Shown here piece by piece: positions 61,665 to 64,000 of a DNA stretch of 64,000 nucleotides. Positions within the stretch are counted from its first letter, which is position 1, and each line of letters opens with the position of its first letter. The position numbers and the translations under genes are program-made. The notes under the pieces were generated by a model. It was not told where the DNA came from, ran no database searches, and was given only the letters and a program-made list of their open reading frames with translations. Source of the DNA: Marinobacter guineae (GTDB lineage: Bacteria; Pseudomonadota; Gammaproteobacteria; Pseudomonadales; Oleiphilaceae); assembly GCF_002744735.1 (NCBI RefSeq), contig NZ_KZ319339.1, forward strand, positions 1 to 64,000, read 5' to 3'.

Positions 61665-62291
61665 ATGCTTAAGCGGCAGGCAGCGCTAATTATCGCACTT
61701 TGTTCAATGTTCATACCGGCAACCACCATGGCGACAGAAGAAGCGGAATACACAGTACTCCTGAAGGAGGAGAATCTGGAAGTGCGTCATTATGAGCCGC
61801 AGATTGTTGCCGAGACGGTCGTTGAGACAGAATTTGAAAACGCGGGCAGTGAAGCTTTTGGTCGTTTGTTTAAATACATTTCCGGCAATAACCAGTCCCA
61901 GCAGGAAATTGCCATGACGGCACCTGTTGGCCAGGTGGCTGAGAGCCAGAAAATCGACACGACAGCCCCGGTAGGGCAGACCCAGGTTGGTGGTAAATGG
62001 GTAGTCAGTTTCATGATGCCTAGGTCGTTTTCGATGGACAGCATACCGAAACCCAACGACGAACGGATCGCTTTACGTTCTGTACCGGAGCAGACCATGG
62101 CAGCCATACGATACTCCGGGTTTTGGAGTGAGTCAGGCTACCAAAAGAACAAATCCAAGCTGGAAAAGTGGATTGATAAAAAGGGGTACATCGCAACTGG
62201 AGAGCCGATATGGGCGCGTTATAACGCACCGTTCATTCCGTGGTTTCTGAGACGGAACGAAGTATTGATTCCCATAGAACGGGCGCAATGA
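61665..62291 (+). CDS. SOUL-family haem-binding protein, exported
   Basis: A 208-residue protein with a signal peptide (LKRQAALIIALCSMFIPATTMA) and the SOUL/HBP fold: VLLKEENLEVRHYEPQIVAETVV, AFGRLFKYISGNN, EIAMTAPVGQ and VVSFMMPRSFSMDSIPKPND. It probably binds haem or a related ligand in the periplasm. The ATG at 61665 is chosen because the ATG at 61650 lies in its AAAGGA ribosome-binding site. Confidence 0.9.
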   Translation: MLKRQAALIIALCSMFIPATTMATEEAEYTVLLKEENLEVRHYEPQIVAETVVETEFENAGSEAFGRLFKYISGNNQSQQEIAMTAPVGQVAESQKIDTTAPVGQTQVGGKWVVSFMMPRSFSMDSIPKPNDERIALRSVPEQTMAAIRYSGFWSESGYQKNKSKLEKWIDKKGYIATGEPIWARYNAPFIPWFLRRNEVLIPIERAQ

Positions 62292-62344
62292 AACCTCAGA
62301 TCATGATTCGAAAATCAACAAATTCAAACCATCAGGATGATGCC

Positions 62345-63685
62345 ATGCCCCAATCGCCCCTCGCCCAACCCCTGAAACTTCCCTGCGGTGCAATCCTGCC
62401 CAACCGAATTGCCAAGGCTGCCATGACCGAGGGGCTGGCAGACGACCAGCTCCACGCCACCCACCGCCATGAAACCCTTTACCGGCGCTGGTCCGATGGC
62501 GGGGCGGGGCTTTTGATTACCGGCAACGTGATGATTGATCACCGGGTGCTCGAGCGGCCGGGTAACGTGGCCATTGATCCTGCGCCAGATCTAACAAAAG
62601 GGAAGGGCGAGCCGGAGGGTATGGCGCAGTTGCGTGCCTGGGCCGAAGCGGGCACCCGCAACGGCAATCATTTGTGGATGCAGATTTCCCATGCTGGTCG
62701 GCAGTCGCCGCGTTACGTTACCACTCGTCCGATGGGGCCTTCGGCGGTGCAGCTATCGCTGATGGGCAACTATGCCCGCCCACGGGCACTCACGGAGTCG
62801 GAGATCCTCGATTTTATCCAGCGCTTTGCCAATGTGGCCCGGATTGCCAAAGAGGCGGGTTTCACCGGTGTTCAGGTGCACGGGGCTCATGGGTATTTGT
62901 TGTCGTCTTTTCTGTCGCCGGTCACCAACCAGCGCACTGATCGCTGGGGTGGGTCGCTGGAAAATCGCGCCCGTTTCCTGCTTGAGGTGGTGCGGGTGAC
63001 TCGCGCCGCTGTGGGGCCGGAGTTTCCGGTGGCGGTAAAGCTGAATTCTGATGATTTCCGTAAGGGCGGCTTTACGCTCGACGAGTCTGTGATCGTGGTG
63101 CGCTGGCTCAATGAGGAGGGTATTGATCTGCTGGAGGTTTCCGGCGGCACCTACGAACAGCCGCGGCTGCTCGGGTACAGTGGTGATGCCGAAACGGCGA
63201 GCGATGGACCGGCCATGCGGGACAGCACTCGCAAGCGGGAGGCTTATTTCCTGGATTATGCCCAGACGATTCGTGAGGTGTGCGATTGCCCGCTGATGGT
63301 CACCGGTGGATTCAGGACGCGCTCGTTTATGGAAGAGGCAATTGCCAGCGGCGAAACCGACGTGATTGGCCTTGGCCGCCCCCTCTGCACGGATCCAGAT
63401 ACGCCGAGGGATCTGCTTGAAGGGCGCATCGATAAGACCGTTTGTCATGAAGATCACATCAAGCTTGCCCAGCGAGGGTTTTTCTCGCCGGCAAGCCCGC
63501 TGATGCCAATCAAAATAATAAACGTGCTGGGTGGCCAGGCCTGGTACTACCAGCAGATTTTCCGGCTGGCGAATGACCAAGAGGCTGATCCAGACCTGGG
63601 TATCCTCAAGGCCGTTGGGGCATACGTGAAGGATGAACTGAGGCGGGCCCGGCGGGTGAAGAAGGCCCGGCTTATCTCAAGATGA
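62345..63685 (+). CDS. NADH:flavin oxidoreductase (Old Yellow Enzyme family)
   Basis: A 446-residue FMN enzyme with a TIM barrel. LPNRIAKAAMTEGLAD at the N-terminus, WMQISHAGRQSPR, FTGVQVHGAHGYLLSSFLSPVTNQRTDRWGGSLENRARF and the phosphate-binding DVIGLGRPLCTDPD region are all present. It lacks the C-terminal FAD/NAD domain of 2,4-dienoyl-CoA reductase, having about 60 extra residues instead. It reduces activated double bonds; substrate unknown. The ATG at 62345 follows AGGATG; the longer frame from 62240 overlaps the SOUL gene. Confidence 0.9.
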   Translation: MPQSPLAQPLKLPCGAILPNRIAKAAMTEGLADDQLHATHRHETLYRRWSDGGAGLLITGNVMIDHRVLERPGNVAIDPAPDLTKGKGEPEGMAQLRAWAEAGTRNGNHLWMQISHAGRQSPRYVTTRPMGPSAVQLSLMGNYARPRALTESEILDFIQRFANVARIAKEAGFTGVQVHGAHGYLLSSFLSPVTNQRTDRWGGSLENRARFLLEVVRVTRAAVGPEFPVAVKLNSDDFRKGGFTLDESVIVVRWLNEEGIDLLEVSGGTYEQPRLLGYSGDAETASDGPAMRDSTRKREAYFLDYAQTIREVCDCPLMVTGGFRTRSFMEEAIASGETDVIGLGRPLCTDPDTPRDLLEGRIDKTVCHEDHIKLAQRGFFSPASPLMPIKIINVLGGQAWYYQQIFRLANDQEADPDLGILKAVGAYVKDELRRARRVKKARLISR

Positions 63686-64000
63686 TTCTCTGGATCGACC
63701 GGGGAATAAACCGGGTGATAAATTCGGCAGCGTATGTCTGGGGTGTAACCAGATATCGAGGCTTTGGTCGTGTCGCTTCTGCAGCCCTGACAATCTTTTT
63801 CGCGACGTCCGACGCACTGGCTGTAAAAGGCTTGATTCTGGCGCCTGGCGCGAGCGCTGCCTCCATTGCTTTGTACTTTTCTCGGTGCACGGCGCTTGCC
63901 CGGCCAAGCAACGGCTGCAAAGCGGCCAGGGCATGTTCTCTGAACCGGGTCACCACGGGGCCAGGGAGCACCAGCGAGACACTTTCCAGGCTTTTGCTGC
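63672..64000 (-). CDS. Short-chain dehydrogenase/reductase, C-terminal part (cut by window edge)
   Basis: The visible 109 residues continue past the window end. LVLPGPVVTRFREHAL resembles the segment after the SDR active-site helix (PGxVxTxF), followed by an alpha-helical C-terminus (PKPRYLVTPQTYAAEFITRFIPRSIQ) typical of membrane-associated SDRs. The active site itself is outside the window. Convergent with the OYE-family gene, overlapping by 14 bases. Confidence 0.75.
   Translation of the reverse strand, partial: SKSLESVSLVLPGPVVTRFREHALAALQPLLGRASAVHREKYKAMEAALAPGARIKPFTASASDVAKKIVRAAEATRPKPRYLVTPQTYAAEFITRFIPRSIQRIILR

Noticed and set aside
61568..61753. Upstream extension of the small ORF before DUF429
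   Set aside because: It runs antisense into the signal-peptide region of the SOUL gene and lacks a ribosome-binding site.

Overview
The window looks like a chromosome segment of a marine gammaproteobacterium, most likely Marinobacter or a close relative. The pointers are the gacA-uvrC-pgsA order followed by tRNA-Gly and tRNA-Cys, GC-rich core genes, a cytochrome bd of the short-Q-loop type and many redox enzymes. The genus call is inferred from gene content and style; no search was run.

Region 1 (1-1,600) holds a cupin protein, an isochorismatase-like hydrolase, a DUF2905 membrane protein and tRNA-Ser(GGA) with its terminator. Region 2 (1,600-17,580) is a sulfur-metabolism block. One leftward operon encodes persulfide dioxygenase, a DUF442 sulfurtransferase/phosphatase, type II sulfide:quinone oxidoreductase, a SulP anion transporter and cytochrome bd (CydAB). 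Beside it lie a HemY-type protoporphyrinogen oxidase, a NifX-like protein, a 1-Cys peroxiredoxin, a periplasmic rhodanese, an octaheme tetrathionate-reductase-family cytochrome with its cytochrome b partner, a TDT-family transporter, a periplasmic DsrE protein and a second persulfide dioxygenase. Two different palindromes recur in front of these genes. The block is bracketed by tRNA-Ser and a 19-base copy of the tRNA 3' end, each followed by a terminator, which suggests an integrated island.

Region 3 (17,580-36,300) is mostly ordinary chromosome: DUF938 methyltransferase, acylphosphatase, fructosamine kinase family, AEC transporter, a degenerate-phytochrome diguanylate cyclase, an IorAB-like molybdenum hydroxylase, DUF1330, AzlCD, a chemotaxis receptor, YheU-like, gacA, uvrC, pgsA, an Mce/Mla-type lipid transport operon, tRNA-Gly and tRNA-Cys.

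Region 4 (36,300-61,570) is accessory. It starts with a two-subunit NAD-dependent formate dehydrogenase and the decayed 3' end of an SMC-like ATPase gene. Then comes a DNA phosphorothioation system: rightward dptF-dptG-dptH (restriction) facing leftward HIT-methyltransferase-dndB-dndC-dndD-dndE (modification). No dndA is present, so a housekeeping cysteine desulfurase probably supplies sulfur. Fused to the end of the dpt operon by overlapping start/stop codons are two A+T-rich genes, a four-helix membrane protein and a second DGQHR (DndB-like) protein. They are the best candidate here for an undescribed component. A small basic protein, DUF429 and a 45-residue ORF close the block.

Region 5 (61,570-64,000) has a SOUL-family protein, an Old Yellow Enzyme-like oxidoreductase and the C-terminal part of a short-chain dehydrogenase cut by the window edge.
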